Of a stretch of 64,000 nt of DNA, positions 41,638 through 53,588 are shown in pieces. Within the stretch, counting starts at the first letter, position 1. Every line of letters begins with the position of its first letter. Below the pieces are notes generated by a model, which was not told where the DNA came from, searched no databases, and saw only the letters and a program-made list of their open reading frames with translations. Location of the stretch: assembly GCA_951802425.1 (NCBI GenBank), contig OX637803.1, positions 248,001-312,000 of the forward strand, given 5' to 3'. The translations under genes were made by a program, and so were the position numbers. This DNA is from Clavaria fumosa. Lineage: Eukaryota > Basidiomycota > Agaricomycetes > Agaricales > Clavariaceae.

Positions 41638-43352
41638 ATGATGTCCCTATTAACTCCGGCGGAGTCGCACGCTCTCCAGTCCTTCATCGCCAACTTCGAT
41701 AACCTCCTCTCTACCCCTTTCAACGACGATCGCAACATGTATCCCCCCTACGACCCTAATGACCTCCCTCTCCCAGACGGTCGCGACGCCCTCTCAAAGG
41801 CCACAAAGGACCTCATGTCCCTCGACAGCGACAAATGGCGAATGGGTCTGGCGGCCACTACTACCTCTCGTACTAGCACCACCATCACCAGCACTACCGC
41901 AGGCGTGAACACCGCCAGTCTCCCATCTGCGCAGCAGCAGCAATATCATCTTCAGCATCCATTCCCATATACCACCCCCGCCTCCACGTCCAACGTTTCC
42001 ACAACGTCGTTTCTGGGCGAGCAGTCAAACAATAACCACCACCTCTCCTCGAACGACCCCTTTGGCTTGTTCTTCAAACCTCCTTCCCATCATCCATCAC
42101 AACAGTCTAGCTCGCAATTCCGTCTACCCCTCCCTGTCTCCATGACCCCTAACGCCACCATCGACTCGCCCGCAGGCTCTTCCTCTGCCCCATCTCCACT
42201 CTCAGCAGCCTCCCTCTCCTCACGCTCATCCTCCTCCGAATCCTCCACCACCACCCCGACACCCCCACACTTCCCAGCATCGCAACCCCATCCGCATATC
42301 AATGGCGTTCGACCATCGTCCCCATTTAGCTTCAACGCAAAGCGACCGGGCTCTTCAGACGCTCATACCTACCACGTACAGCAGCAGCAGCACCAGCACC
42401 AGCAGGCACACGACCGTCCGTCCACCAAGCGACAGCGTTACTCCCCGGCCGTGCCCGCGGCGTTCGCCTTCAAGCATTTGTCGGACTCAAAATGGACCAA
42501 TACTAATGGCCACCGTGAGTTCCTTCTTCACTTTCGTTTGAGAGTCCTACCCTGACCGACACCGCAGTAGCAGGGTCCCCACACTCATCCCACTCCGGGT
42601 CAACAACACCTCAACATCAACAGCCCCAACCGCGCCCGCCCAAGACGGCCCTCCTCTCCCCCTCTCAAAAGAAGGCGAACCACATCCAAAGCGAACAGAA
42701 GCGCCGCGCGAACATTCGGCGCGGCTACGAGGCGCTGTGTGCCGCCATCCCTGCGCTACGCGAAGCGATAGGGGAGGAGGCTGTTGCGCGGCTTGAGGAA
42801 GGCCCAGGCCGGCAGACAGGGGCAGGCGGCAAGGGGCGCAAAGGACACGATCGGTCGAGAGGTGGCAGCGCCGGCGCTGCAGGCGAAAAAATTGACGCAC
42901 GTGCGGGTCCGCGCAGCGAGAATGTTGTCCTTTCCAAAAGTGAGTCCTTAAGATGCCTTCTACATTGTATCAGATGCTAATGTATACCACGTTCACCAGC
43001 GATCGAGTACATTCAAGAGCTGCTCGTGGAACGCACGGCCTTGCTCAGCCGCTTGGCGCGTGCGCGGAGCGCTCTCCCTGCAGGGCACCCCGCACTCACA
43101 TATTCATCGCGGTGTTACGTGCTCGCGCCGAAAGCGTCTCGTCACAAGGACGATAACGGCACTGATGCTGGTGTTACATCTTCCTGTATGGCGGACGGTT
43201 CTGCGCCGCTGCTCCTGCCATCGCCACCATCACCACCAGTAGGGGGAGCCGTGCCCATTTTGTTTTGGGAGCGTGAATGGAATGGCGGCGTAGGATGGGA
43301 TCATGGGGAAGAGGAAGAGGAGGGGGAAGAGGAGGGGGAAGAAGGGGAATGA
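41638..43352 (+). CDS. bHLH transcription factor with long loop
   Basis: A DNA-binding regulator with a basic helix-loop-helix domain. The start ATG at 41638 sits in GCCGCCAATGATGT, a strong context. The exons are 41638-42514, 42568-42939 and 43000-43352, with GTGAGT donors and introns of 53 and 60 nt. The first exon is Ser/Thr/Pro/Gln/His-rich. The second begins the bHLH: NHIQSEQKRRANIRRGYEAL carries the His-Glu-Arg pattern of E-box-binding factors. Helix 2 (ENVVLSKAIEYIQELL) crosses intron 2. The loop between helix 1 and helix 2 is about 60 residues of Gly/Arg-rich sequence, much longer than the usual 5-20. A possible leucine-repeat (LLVERTALLSRLARAR) follows, and the C-terminus is Glu-rich. 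Targets are unknown. Confidence 0.8.
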
Positions 43353-43567
43353 TGGAAGGCAGCTCACACCTTGGGCTCGCCGTGTCATTTGTGTTCTCCT
43401 GCTGCCTTTTGTTGCTTTTGGTCTCTACAAACCCTGAACACCTACATACGTGTATAATTGCAACGGTCTGATTTTCTGCCCTTGGCGCGCGCCAGCAATG
43501 TACCTACAGTGGTCGTTGCTCACGTGCGGTAAAAACTCACGTGCCACTTCCATCTTCCCTCATCCCG

Positions 43568-45706
43568 ATGAGCCATTTGATTTCGAGTTTGGCATGGTGA
43601 GCAGTTTGCAAGCTCATCTTTCCTGTTGTTATTGAACGCTTTAAAAAAAACAAATGAAATAAGGGTACGCAGAGGTGTCGCTGCAACCCAACCTTCCAAG
43701 TATATTCTGGACGATGAAGAACTCGAGCGCGTCGCCGCCCTTGCACAGATCGAGTTGGAAGACGCGCGCGTCGAGCTCCAGCGCGCTCACCAGGCAGCGA
43801 AGAGCTTACACCCATCGATTGAACGTGATGGGGCCAGCGACGATGACGATGAGAGGTAGTAGTGTCCCTTTTGGATTGTTCAATACGCTCGTAGCTAACG
43901 TCCAGTTTTTCTCTCAGCGACCAGACCGATGCGATGCAGATTGATGCGCAGGCATCGCCCAAAACAAACGCGGACGAGCTTGCGGAGTATAAGTTGGATG
44001 AATACGACCAGGAGGAGGACGAGCCAGCCAGTATGTGTCGTTGGTTATTCGCAAGCTCTTTCCTACTTAATCTCGGCAGGACTTGGTTCGTTCAGCAATA
44101 TCAAAGGTCTGACATTTTACCGCAACAACGAAGAGGATCCGTACATTACTCTCAAAGAAGTGCGTATAATAATAGCTTGGGAGATGTCACCCCCTTGCCA
44201 TTATTTCTTTATGTTGAACCTTTGCCCCCGAACCAGGACGACGAGGAAGAAGAGCGCGCCGCTCTCGAAGTTAAACCCACTGACAACCTCATTGTGACAG
44301 CCAAGACGGTCGACGAGCTCTCACAGCTCGAGATCTACGTCTACGACGAGGCGGAAGAGAACCTCTACGTCCATCACGATCTGATGCTTCCCAACTTTCC
44401 ACTCTGTCTCGAATGGCTCGACTTCCCGCCTTCTTCATCCTCGTCCTCGTCATCCCCCTCACCCTCGTCTCGGCAGTTTGGAAACTACATCGCTGTGGGC
44501 ACGCTCGATCCCGAGATTGAGATATGGTCCTTAGATGTGCTAGATTCCATCTATCCGGACGCCGTCCTCGGACAACGTCCTGACAAGCACACGGCTGCAC
44601 ACGTGCCAAACCCTTCTAGCCGTACCAGTAGCAAGAAGAAAAAAACGAAGACAAGGAAGCCGAAACGGAAGAGCAAAAGCGCAGCGCACCACGTCGACGC
44701 CGTCCTCGCTCTCAGCTGGAATAGGACGCAAAGACATCTGCTCGCAAGTGCCAGCGCGGACTGCACAGTCAAGCTGTGGGACCTCAGCCGGTGTTCCATT
44801 CCTGACAACAGTGTCACCAACGATGACGAAGAGGAAGAGGATGTGGACGGGATAACCGCGAATGGTACAGGAGGATCACGCGCAGTGCGCAATTTCGATT
44901 CAATCCACACAGACAAAATCCAAGCCGTCCAATGGAATCCGCAAGAACCATCGGCTCTGCTGACGGGGTCATACGACCGTACCGTGCGCATGATTGACTC
45001 GAGGACGTTAGATAAGGGTGTTGGCGCACTTCTTGGAAGCGACGTGGAGGCTCTGCGATGGGATCCATGGGACCCGCATTCGTTCTATGTGAGCCCATTT
45101 CCATATCTTATATTAGAGGACGTTTGCAAACAGCAATGAATCTTATTTGCCATTCACCCAGGTCAGCGTCGAGAACGGGCATGTCATGGCTTACGACACG
45201 CGAGCGCTCCCGACTGACCCGCATCAAACACCATGCAAGGTTACTTTCACGCTCGCAGCGCATGACGGACCCGCCTCAGCGCTCGATGTCAACCCGCACA
45301 TACGCGGCTGCCTTCTGACTGGGGGAGGCGACAAACTCGTTAAGGTGTGGAATGTCCAGCAGTCACAAAATGGTGGCAAGAAAAACGTCAGTCTCGTCAC
45401 AAGCAGGGATCTCGGCGTTGTGAGTATCGAACCAATGGTTCTCGCACCTAGGACTAACCCGGAGCCCTCTCACACCAACAGGGCAAAGTTTTCTCTGCGT
45501 CCTTCTCTCCAGACGATCCCCTGACCCTGGGTGCTGCCGGGTCATCCGCAAGGCTACAGATTTGGGACGTCGGCGCATCAGCGCAAGTCCGTAAAGTCTT
45601 TGGCCCCAAATTGCGGGAAACAGGTAAAGCTTTGAATGAGCGACAAAGCGGAAACGGCGGCGTGATTGGAGTTATAAGCGATGGAGAGGAAAGTGATGAA
45701 GAATGA
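43568..45706 (+). CDS. PWP1, WD40 ribosome-biogenesis protein
   Basis: A nucleolar WD-repeat protein of the periodic tryptophan family, needed for large-subunit rRNA processing and growth control. Exon 1 (43568-43596) encodes MSHLISSLAW and splices through the Trp codon to VRRGVAATQPSKYILDDEEL (exon 2 from 43664). That reproduces the family N-terminus and decides the start. Further introns are at 43856-43917, about 44031-44080, about 44160-44237, about 45089-45160 and about 45419-45481. The WD repeats include ALSWNRTQRHLLASASADCT, AVQWNPQEPSALLTGSYDRT and ALDVNPHIRGCLLTGGGDKL. A Lys-rich stretch (SKKKKTKTRKPKRKSK) interrupts the propeller, and the tail is acidic (SDGEESDEE). Confidence 0.9.
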
Positions 45707-45879
45707 CTGCTAGCTACAGTGCACATTGCCATGACCGCAGGACTGTGTGGGATAGTCTACATGAAATCGTCTGGGCCAAGATCGTCATCCAAGGCTTCAT
45801 TGTAGGCACTTGTGTCAAGTCTGGCATTGAGGAGCGGGTCTCAGCCATCGATTGCCCCGATAGATAATTGAAAGAGCTC

Positions 45880-46779
45880 TCACCGACTCTTAAGCTTTGC
45901 AGAGCCGAGGATGGGCTTCGCCGTTCCTTTGTTCTTCTTCTTCACGCCTCCTCCCTTCTTTTGTTGCTCTTTCTTTTCGTTCCGCATCGCGCCTAGAACG
46001 CCTTCAATTTTGCGCAGTTCTACGTCGCTGAGTGGTGCTGCGAGCTGGCGGACGTGATGCTCGAGAAATGGAGTGTATTGCGGGTTAGCCTGATAGGGTT
46101 TGATGAGGACTTCCACAATTTTACTTGAATACGCCTCGAACTCCTCTTTCTTGCGAGGCCGCAATGATAGGAGAGATTCAACGGCTTTCGCGCCTGCAAA
46201 AGCATCATTCCAAATCACTCATTCACGCGGCAAAGAACACTCAGCAACACAGACTTTCGTGCGAAGCACCCAATAAGTCCTTAGCAGCATTAAGATCGGC
46301 GGCGAGCTCTCGTTCTTTATCCCACATAGCCTTCTGCCGTGGGTCTAGCACGTCGTCCGAATCGTATGGGATATCGCCGTTGCCCGCCCCAGAGGCCGTA
46401 TGGTTGGCTTTCTCTGCGAGTTTGGCCTTGAAGGTGCCTTTCTTCTTCGGCGGTGGCGCGGAAGTGACGGCCGTCTTCGCAACCTTCTCCGACTCGGAGT
46501 CGGACGATGCCTCCCAATCACTCTGCGTTTAAAAGCCGGATTACGCTTACTCCTCTCTGCAGCATCACAGTGGAAAGATATACCACAGGAGCCTGTTGTT
46601 CATCCTCCTCATCTTGCCATTTGCTTTTGGCAGGTTTTTGAGCGGGTACAGCTGTCCGTGAGGGTGTTGCGGCCGGCTTCACCTCAGTATCTGATTCGTC
46701 TATCAACAGCAATGCTCAGAAGACATGCCGGAATTGGGTAATAGTGATGAAAGATGCATTTACCCCAGTCAGATGGCAT
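45880..46779 (-). CDS. translation initiation factor eIF3 subunit j
   Basis: An eIF3j (yeast Hcr1) homologue, which stabilises eIF3 on the 40S subunit and helps termination and recycling. Minus-strand exons: ATGCCATCTGACTGGG (MPSDWG), then DESDTEVKPAATPSRT with SKWQDED, then VSDWEASSDSESEKVA, KKKGTFKAKLAEKANHT, IPYDSDDVLDPRQKAMWDKE, LAADLNAAKDLLG, and finally NDAFAGAKAVESLLSLRPRK up to the stop at 45880. The acidic W-containing N-terminus and basic C-terminus (KKNKGTAKPILG) are typical. About four short introns are present. The start lies 136 bp from COQ9, so the two genes share a divergent promoter. Confidence 0.85.
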
Positions 46780-46914
46780 AGATTGCTAGTGTGGTATTAA
46801 AGCCGTTGGTTGGCGAGAGTCTGGCACAGTTCCGTCACGGTCGCAGGAGGAGGTAGTCGCGAGTCCCGTGCTCGCAACATCGGCTTCTCGGCATGCACAT
46901 TAGCCTTCTTTCCA

Positions 46915-47779
46915 ATGACCTCGTCGTACGTTGGTCTCCTCGAGAGCGTCGAGCAAACTGAATGGCTATTTCGATAAATGCAGCCACCTTCTCCATTTAG
47001 CGCTCCCCTTAGTGCCCAAGTACGGGTTCACGCGTCAAGCTCTTGCGCTCTCTGTGCTCTCGTTGCCTCACAGACATGCAGAACCGCTATCGGACAGCGC
47101 CGTCACCGCACTCTTCGGAGAAGGAGACGAGGCACGGCGTCTCTTAATCCGAAGTTGGCTTGACGAGGCACGGAAGAGGATGAGGGAAACGATTGCAGGG
47201 CCGAAGCAAAGGCCACCATCATTGGTGGAAGTGTTAAAGTCGCGACTGAAGGCCAACGAGCCAGTACTGGAGCATTTGCCCGAGGTACGTTCCCAGCCCA
47301 TAAGAGTAATATATCTTCGGCCTTGTTTGTGTTCATGTAGGTCAAATAGGCGTACGCGGTCCTGGCGACTCCGGGCTTCGGTGCGGCCCTCAATCCGAGT
47401 TATCTTATCCAGCATGCTGCCACAATCGCCGATGAGGCTTGCTATCTCACTGCGGACACCTCTACCGACGTATGTGCTCTCCATTTTGGCTCATTGCGCG
47501 TCCATACTAATTGCTCCTGAATAGATATCATGGTACACTCGTAGAGCTGCAATCGCCGCAGCGTACACTGTGACTGGTTAAGTCCTCTCTATGCTTCTAT
47601 GAGCTTGTTTTCTGATGCTGAAACAAGAACTCCATCAATTGGCATCGCCAAGCACCGCTGGTAACTTCCTCGAATCACTCATGTCGACTTCGTCGTCGCT
47701 GGATGAGATGGCGTTGTTTGCATCATATGTCAGGAGAAGCTGGAGAGGAATCTTAAACAGCTCTGGTATCTTCCCATGA
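46915..47779 (+). CDS. COQ9, ubiquinone biosynthesis protein
   Basis: A mitochondrial lipid-binding protein that presents Q intermediates to COQ7 in ubiquinone synthesis; the fold is TetR-like. Recognised by LALPLVPKYGFTRQALALSV, ALFGEGDEARRLLIRSWLDE, AYAVLATPGFGAALNPSYLI, IADEACYLTADTSTD and ISWYTRRAAIAAAYTVT. The tail, SFVRRSW-like, is here YVRRSWRGILNSSGIFP. Introns are at 46926-46983, 47286-47349, about 47471-47525 and about 47578-47628. The ATG at 46915 with a short first exon joins in phase, but the product then lacks an obvious mitochondrial presequence. An upstream exon is therefore possible. Confidence 0.82.
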
Positions 47780-47884
47780 CTATGCCGAATGAAATGATTA
47801 GATGAATAGATTGTTGATGTTGCGAAAATTATGGCCATGGTCACCATCATCCATCATAGGCACCAGCGAATGAAACCCGATATG

Positions 47885-47955
47885 GCATTCTTGGTGTAAC
47901 GGTAACATTGGGTCTTCCCATGGCCTAGCCCCGGGTTCGACTCCCGGAGGATGCA
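47885..47955 (+). tRNA. tRNA-Gly (anticodon CCC)
   Basis: The 71-nt cloverleaf is complete: acceptor GCATTCT pairs with AGGATGC (one G-T), D arm GTGT/ACAT, anticodon stem GGGTC/GGCCT with loop TTCCCAT (anticodon CCC, reads GGG), T arm CCGGG/CCCGG with loop TTCGACT, discriminator A. There is no intron. The internal A box (TTGGTGTAACGG) and B box (GGTTCGACTCC) are present. Confidence 0.93.
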
Positions 47956-47964
47956 AACTTTTTA
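47956..47964 (+). terminator. Pol III terminator of tRNA-Gly
   Basis: A T run (CTTTTT) begins four nucleotides after the tRNA 3' end. A second TTTT follows ten bases later. Confidence 0.75.
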
Positions 47965-48171
47965 CCCTTTTGCAGGTCAGGGGAATTTACTGCTCCTTAG
48001 CAAACAGTAACATGTTTGGTTGGTAAATGGATACGTGCAACGAGTGTCAGCGACATGCATTTTATGCAGAGAAGATTTAATAGCAGAAAGGAAGGCAGCA
48101 AGTCCCATATACAAGAGAACTGGCCACTATGCACTAAATGTCTATCAATGTCTATCCAAAATCGTCCGCAT

Positions 48172-50220
48172 TCACGGAATGACGCAGTCTGGGATGGTGA
48201 CGGCCTTGAGGGTCCGGCTGTTGTTGAAAGCATCCGCGTAAGTTATGAAAAGAGAATGAGAGCGCAGATTGTTGCTTACTCTGCGTTGAAGAGACCCCAC
48301 CAACCCTGAGCGAAGTGTGAGTCAGTGTATCATCCAAGAGCTCTGCTTTTACTAGCCATACCTCTACGCCGCCATACAGGGCATCCTGACGAGCTCGCAT
48401 GAGTTGCGACTGCCTCGGAGAACAAATCGCAGGGTACGCACCTTCCATTTCTCATCGAAATACTGTTTTCATGGATCTCCGTCAGGACCAAGACGACTAG
48501 GGTAGAAATTGGTACCACGAACCTCGAAATAGAAGTAGTCAGTCCCGTTGGCGTTTGCTTGGCATACGAACGTGTCCAAAAATATCTGAGAAGTCCTGTC
48601 AATTCCGCAACACAACTCGAAGCAACGGTCAAACGTCACCTGGAGATTAGCCAGCGATGCAGCAGATTGTCCGTTGGTTGCGTGAAGGGTGTCCGAAGAC
48701 TTCTACTCGACAACTCATGTCAAAGGACGTCAGAGGCGGGAGGTGAGAACAGCGCACCGTAGGCCAGCCAGTCTCCGCAATGTACATTTTGGGGTTGTTA
48801 GGCAGCAGCGCAGCAGGCTGTACATTATTGCCGTCAAAGAATAATGACGTCCAGCCGGCGGCCTGGTCGATGGGAACCTGCGCGAACCAGGCATGGACAT
48901 TGGCCATCTACAACAGAGTTATGATGAGGATCCTACCCGGGTGAGTCGGTGAGAGCGGAGAGACGAACCCCGTAGTCAACCGCAGAAAGGACTTGAGTAT
49001 TGAAGTAGCTTCCGGCATCGGAATTTCCGACTGGGATATTCTTGCCGAGGTTAAGCGAAGCAAGCGTCTGACGAGCATCTTGTATGTCTTGAAGTAGGAT
49101 CTGTGCGCCTGCTGGATGTTAGAGTACTAATGACGCCTGCGGTGGCACGGAGACGAACCTGCATCGCCAATGGCACTGTTTGGATCGTCAACTTTCCGTT
49201 CAGTCAGATAGCTAAACAGAAAAGTCAAGCACGACATCCAACAGCGAGATTCAGAGAATCTTACTTCAGCATGAACTCATTGCCGACGGTGATCCCTACA
49301 TTGGCAACAATAAATTCAAGAAATCATGCTAGGGGACATTTGACGCACCCTCGATATGGTCGGTGCCGTATTCTCTTATAGCGGCCACGATCGCGTCACG
49401 CTGACGCTTGTAGGCGGCATGGCCATCATCGGGAAGATTATAGACCCCTAAGAAGACGGTCATATCAACCTTCGTCTGCCTGATTGCTTCCAGCTGAGAG
49501 TGCGGATCAATGAGCTCTATACGAGGGTCAAAGGATTGATACAAAAAAACTCACCACAAGAGCGGAGGCGTTGCACTCAGCGCCGTAGAGTCGGATCTTC
49601 TGCAGCAGGAGTTCAGATAGATGAGCAGTAGTGATTGAATGCGGAGGCGCACCTTAGTCAGCTGCGACATAAGCTAATCGAGAAATTTGTCAATGAGCGA
49701 TAACTATAAGTGCTCCCTGAAAGCCTACCTGAACGTCCGTGATAACATCCTCTGCGTATCGAGAACACATAAGCGCCAGTCCCACCAAAAAAGGGAGAGG
49801 GACTCACGAAGGCTAGCACCACAGCTGGGGGGGAGCGCACCCTCAGGCGTGTATGCCATGCCATAGAACGACCGCTTGAGTTTGCTGTCCTTCTTGAAGT
49901 CGCTGGGATTGCTGGACCCGCTGGAGGTGCCACTCGAGCTCCCAGGGCGCGACGACGAAGATTTTGATTTGCGGTTGTTATTGGAGGCCACGACTGCCCC
50001 TACCACGATAGCGGCGATGACGATGGCGCCGAGGACCATGAGGGAGATGACGACCTGTGAGAAACCATGAGTAGACGAAAAAGATGACGGGACAAGAAAG
50101 GAGTCGTACAATGGTCTTTTTTCGTTTCTTCCCTTCTTGCTGGGCTAACCATTTATCTGAAGGACCGTTGTATCGAAAAGAAGGCTCATTGCCGTAAGGC
50201 TTTGGAACGTCGTCGGCCAT
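48172..50220 (-). CDS. GH17 beta-1,3-glucanase, membrane-anchored
   Basis: A cell-wall glucan hydrolase or transglycosylase of family GH17. The start ATG at 50220 gives MADDVPKPYGNEPSFRYNG. A lysine-rich cytosolic segment and one signal-anchor helix (VVISLMVLGAIVIAAIVVGAV) follow, so it is a type II membrane protein like Aspergillus BtgC. A Ser/Gly-rich stem leads to the catalytic domain (KRSFYGMAYTPEGALPPSCG, DVITDVQLMSQLTKRIRLYG, VDMTVFLGVYN). The acid/base Glu is in VTVGNEFMLNYL and the nucleophile Glu in MYIAETGWPT. The C-terminus (VCQANANGTDYFYFE, GWWGLFNAE, TLKAVTIPDC) fits the family. About ten short introns interrupt the gene. Confidence 0.85.
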
Positions 50221-50836
50221 GATTGGTTCGGGTGAAGCGGGAGGGACAGCGAGTGAGATGTACTGAGGTAAAGGAGGGGAGAGATGGTGCGGTGCCTGGT
50301 CAAAGGAAAGACGAGAATTTAATTGATATGTGACAAGTAGGGGTTTCATGAGGAGGGGGTTTCAAGGTTGTTGGAACGGGTCTCACTGGAATTTTATCCA
50401 TAGCGAAGACATCGGGTGAGCTTAACTCGTGGTATTGCTGCATGATTAACCCGTGATGGTGGTGAGCGGTGAAGTCGAAAACGAGAGGCGCTGGTTAGTC
50501 AGTGTTTGATAAAATATGGGGAATGCAATGAGAGGTGGCCAATCCTAAACCGTGGCAGCAACACTACTTGGGATCGTTGTGTTGCACAGTTGATTTCCAG
50601 TCATGTGATGTGTGGAATGTAATCAGAGACATAGACATGTTCGTAGCGCGCCGTCACAGTCGGGATACATAAGAGGATAAACTGGATATACAAAAGAGTC
50701 TGTGACTCAGTCCCAGGCAGCAGCTTCCAACAAACGAGTTGGGCATCAGGTCAGGGTGTACCACCGCGCACAGGAAGAGGTGTATAACGAAAAAAAAGAA
50801 AGAGTCATTGAAAGAAGAAGAGGCATACATAAAACT
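50221..50836. other. intergenic region, promoter of GH17 gene
   Basis: The upstream region of the GH17 gene and downstream region of the RhoGAP gene. I see no coding signal. Confidence 0.5.
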
Positions 50837-52664
50837 CTAACCAGAACTTCCTTTGGCAGGCTGCTGAGAAGCTCGTCTTGGCTTCCTCAGGACCCTCGCA
50901 CCCCCGTCTTGACTTCTTCCGGTCAGCGGTGTACTCGTTGGTAGGGTGCGTCGCCGAGTCACGGATCCCGATGCTCGCCCAGCCCCTTCCGCTTCTCCAA
51001 CAGGGGATAGTGGCCAAGACAATGATCCACCCGCCTCCTGCTTCTTGGCGGCCACGGTCTCTGCTACTCGCATCCGAGGAAGTTTCAGTTAGAAAGAGGG
51101 GCAAGAGAAACTATCGATCAAAATTGTGAATTTCAACTGAGCCAACTTAGACAAACCGCACCAGGCGTCGTATCCACGGTCGCCCTCCGTCGGGGCTTTT
51201 CCTTCTCTGGCGGCTTGACTAACCTCCAACCACCGCCCACAAGCGAATCGTTTTCGTCCGAGCTGAGCTCCTCTCCTTTGGGGGACACCGGCGTTCCGGG
51301 CTCAGAGAGCGGCGGTGCTGGTGTCTCCAGCATAAACCAATCCTGATGTTCAATCAGAAACTCCAGGACGTGTTGGCTGAGTTGGTGTTCTTGCGGGGAT
51401 AACTCATGATTTGGATGCGAGATCAGTCCCGGTCGGAAGATGACGGCGAGGTCTACCGCAAACATGTCAGACAGAGCTTTATCATCACGGCAAGATAGCG
51501 CATACTACTGACTTTGGGCGGTCATTAGATTCTTGTCTGCTTTCCGGGCAAAGACGGACAACAGATCAAGCACATACAGCAGCAAGTATTGGTTTCTCCG
51601 AGGCATAGAACTAATTAGTCGCTTGTACGCCGCAATGACCGCTGCCTGGTTATGGGGCTTCTTGGCTGAGAGGGATCATGAGGACCTGTAGATCACACCT
51701 ATACGATATCAGCGCTCACCCAATGCATCACGAAACTGGCGAATCGACGAGATGAGGCCTCGTCGGCATGGACATATATGCTAAGTACTCACGCTGCTAT
51801 ATAAATCATAGGGTATGACAGGCTCCTAATGCAGGTTGGAAAAAGGAGGCCTCACGACGACAGATAAAGCCGGTTCTACTCACTGGCATCTGAGTCAGGT
51901 ATCGCCGGAATACGCTCGCAACGTCATGGGCGGTATAGGTCTCCTGGTTCCAATCGAGATTTTTGCCATACTAATGCAACAGTGGTTGGTCAAGGACAGA
52001 GTCGGAGCCAACTTTCGCTGGGCGTGAACAAAGACCACGTACCCGTGGTGGCGTCTCGAACACTATTTGCAGCTCGCGCATTCGTCTGTTCGAGCCATTA
52101 ACTCTGAAAACACCCTCTATCTCGGTGGCTATCAATCTCGGATGATCAGTCAGGGATACGCGTCGGATGTATGAGGCTGACTACCATTTCTCTTGAGATA
52201 CATCCCGCTGATGAGAAAAGAGCACCATCGGTAACACGAAGTGGAAGAACATGGCGAAAAAAGAGCACCGGACACGTACCATTTCGCCACGACCACAGGG
52301 ATGTAGCCCCAAACGTAGATTTCCCCTCTAGCGTTGGCAGTCTTGATCTGTACGCTCGCAAAACGCATGCTCTCGCGAAGCGGCTTGCCAAAGACGGTAC
52401 TCGGATGCGTATCCACTTCTATGAGGGAATATAGTCAATGCACACACAATGCTCTTATTCTTTATCCCGGCCGGGACACAGAGCGGAGCCAACGCTGGGT
52501 GGAGTTTGGCTATACACCGCAATGAACGCACCTTTCGGGTCCTCTCCATCCTTCCTAGGCCTTTGTGGAGCGGTGATCTGGTTCCACCATGTCTTGAGGC
52601 CCGGCTTCGTCGGCGACGGTGGAGCACCAGCGCCAGCCGCTGCCGCTGCGCCGCGTTCTGTCAT
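50837..52664 (-). CDS. RhoGAP, Sac7-like
   Basis: A GTPase-activating protein for Rho-type GTPases, which control cell-wall integrity and actin. The start ATG at 52664 gives MTERGAAAAAGAGAPPSP, then the Sac7-type N-terminus GLKTWWNQITAPQRPRKDGE. The RhoGAP domain follows: VFGKPLRESMRFASVQIKTA, YVWGYIPVVVAKCGMYLK, ATEIEGVFRVNGSNRRMREL with the catalytic arginine finger in VFRVNGS, FETPPRV, and at the end LAVIFRPGLISHPNHELSPQ with LEFLIEHQDWFML. The tail is Pro/Ser/Arg-rich and ends at 50837. Multiple short introns occur. Upstream in-frame Met codons exist, so the true start could lie further right. Confidence 0.82.
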
Positions 52665-53588
52665 GGTGGAATTGTGCTGGGGCGGAACGGCCTGTGGTGG
52701 GCTGTCTGTGGCGGCGGGCTGAGCCCAAGTGCGTTTCTTGAAGATGCTGAACGTTATATGAAGCCTGCTTGAGGCGAGCGTCGACGAAATGGGAAGAGGA
52801 GGAGAAAGAGCGTGTGTGATATTTGGCTTCGGTCTCCACACTAGAAATTCGGTTGTTATTTGCAATCGGACAGTTGCACCGCCACCTACTGCAGGCGATC
52901 ACCCCAAAAGAAATCGAGAGCAAAAAAAAACATGCAGCACTGTAAAATGCCCTTGGGATCCATGCGAGTCAGTTCCGCGGTATCGCCAAACTGTTTTCAT
53001 ACCGTGTCATCTGCGCAACAAATGGTAAGTCGTATCCGTCCCGCAGCAGCAACCTGTGCAGCAGGAGGGACGCGCGTGGTCACGAAAGATGCGACCAAGC
53101 ACAGCTACTAGGTTCCTGATCCGCTGAATGTCCACCCGCGAGACACGCTGCATGAAGGGCGCACACAAGGCTGTACATGCCTAGGAAAACCTAGTCATGC
53201 TCTGATGCATGGTGATACTCTCTACTTGTTTGGGTTTGGAAGCTGTCTGTCATCTTCTGGGCCATGCATTTCACCCCTGACCCATCATCGTGAGTCCTAT
53301 GAGATGTCCCTTGCGTAGCAGTACCTAATCGTGATATTGACCCCACTCCTAGTGGGGATCAGATGACGACGGCACATCCTATGCCATTGCTTGATCTTTT
53401 CGGCGATGAGCTGATCGTTGTTGGTGACCACAGTGAGAGTTGAGTTCGATAGCCCATAACACAAAACATGTATCAGGTGACGAGAGAGTAATACTGACGA
53501 CGCAAGGACTCATCCTGATTACCACTGTAGGTAGAGGTGACCTTCCAACGGGCTCCTCCCACTACTGCACAGTACGGACCAAGGAATG
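52665..53588. other. intergenic region between RhoGAP and accessory block
   Basis: No gene is supported; only short open frames without motifs occur. The composition near 53220-53420 is ordinary. Confidence 0.5.
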
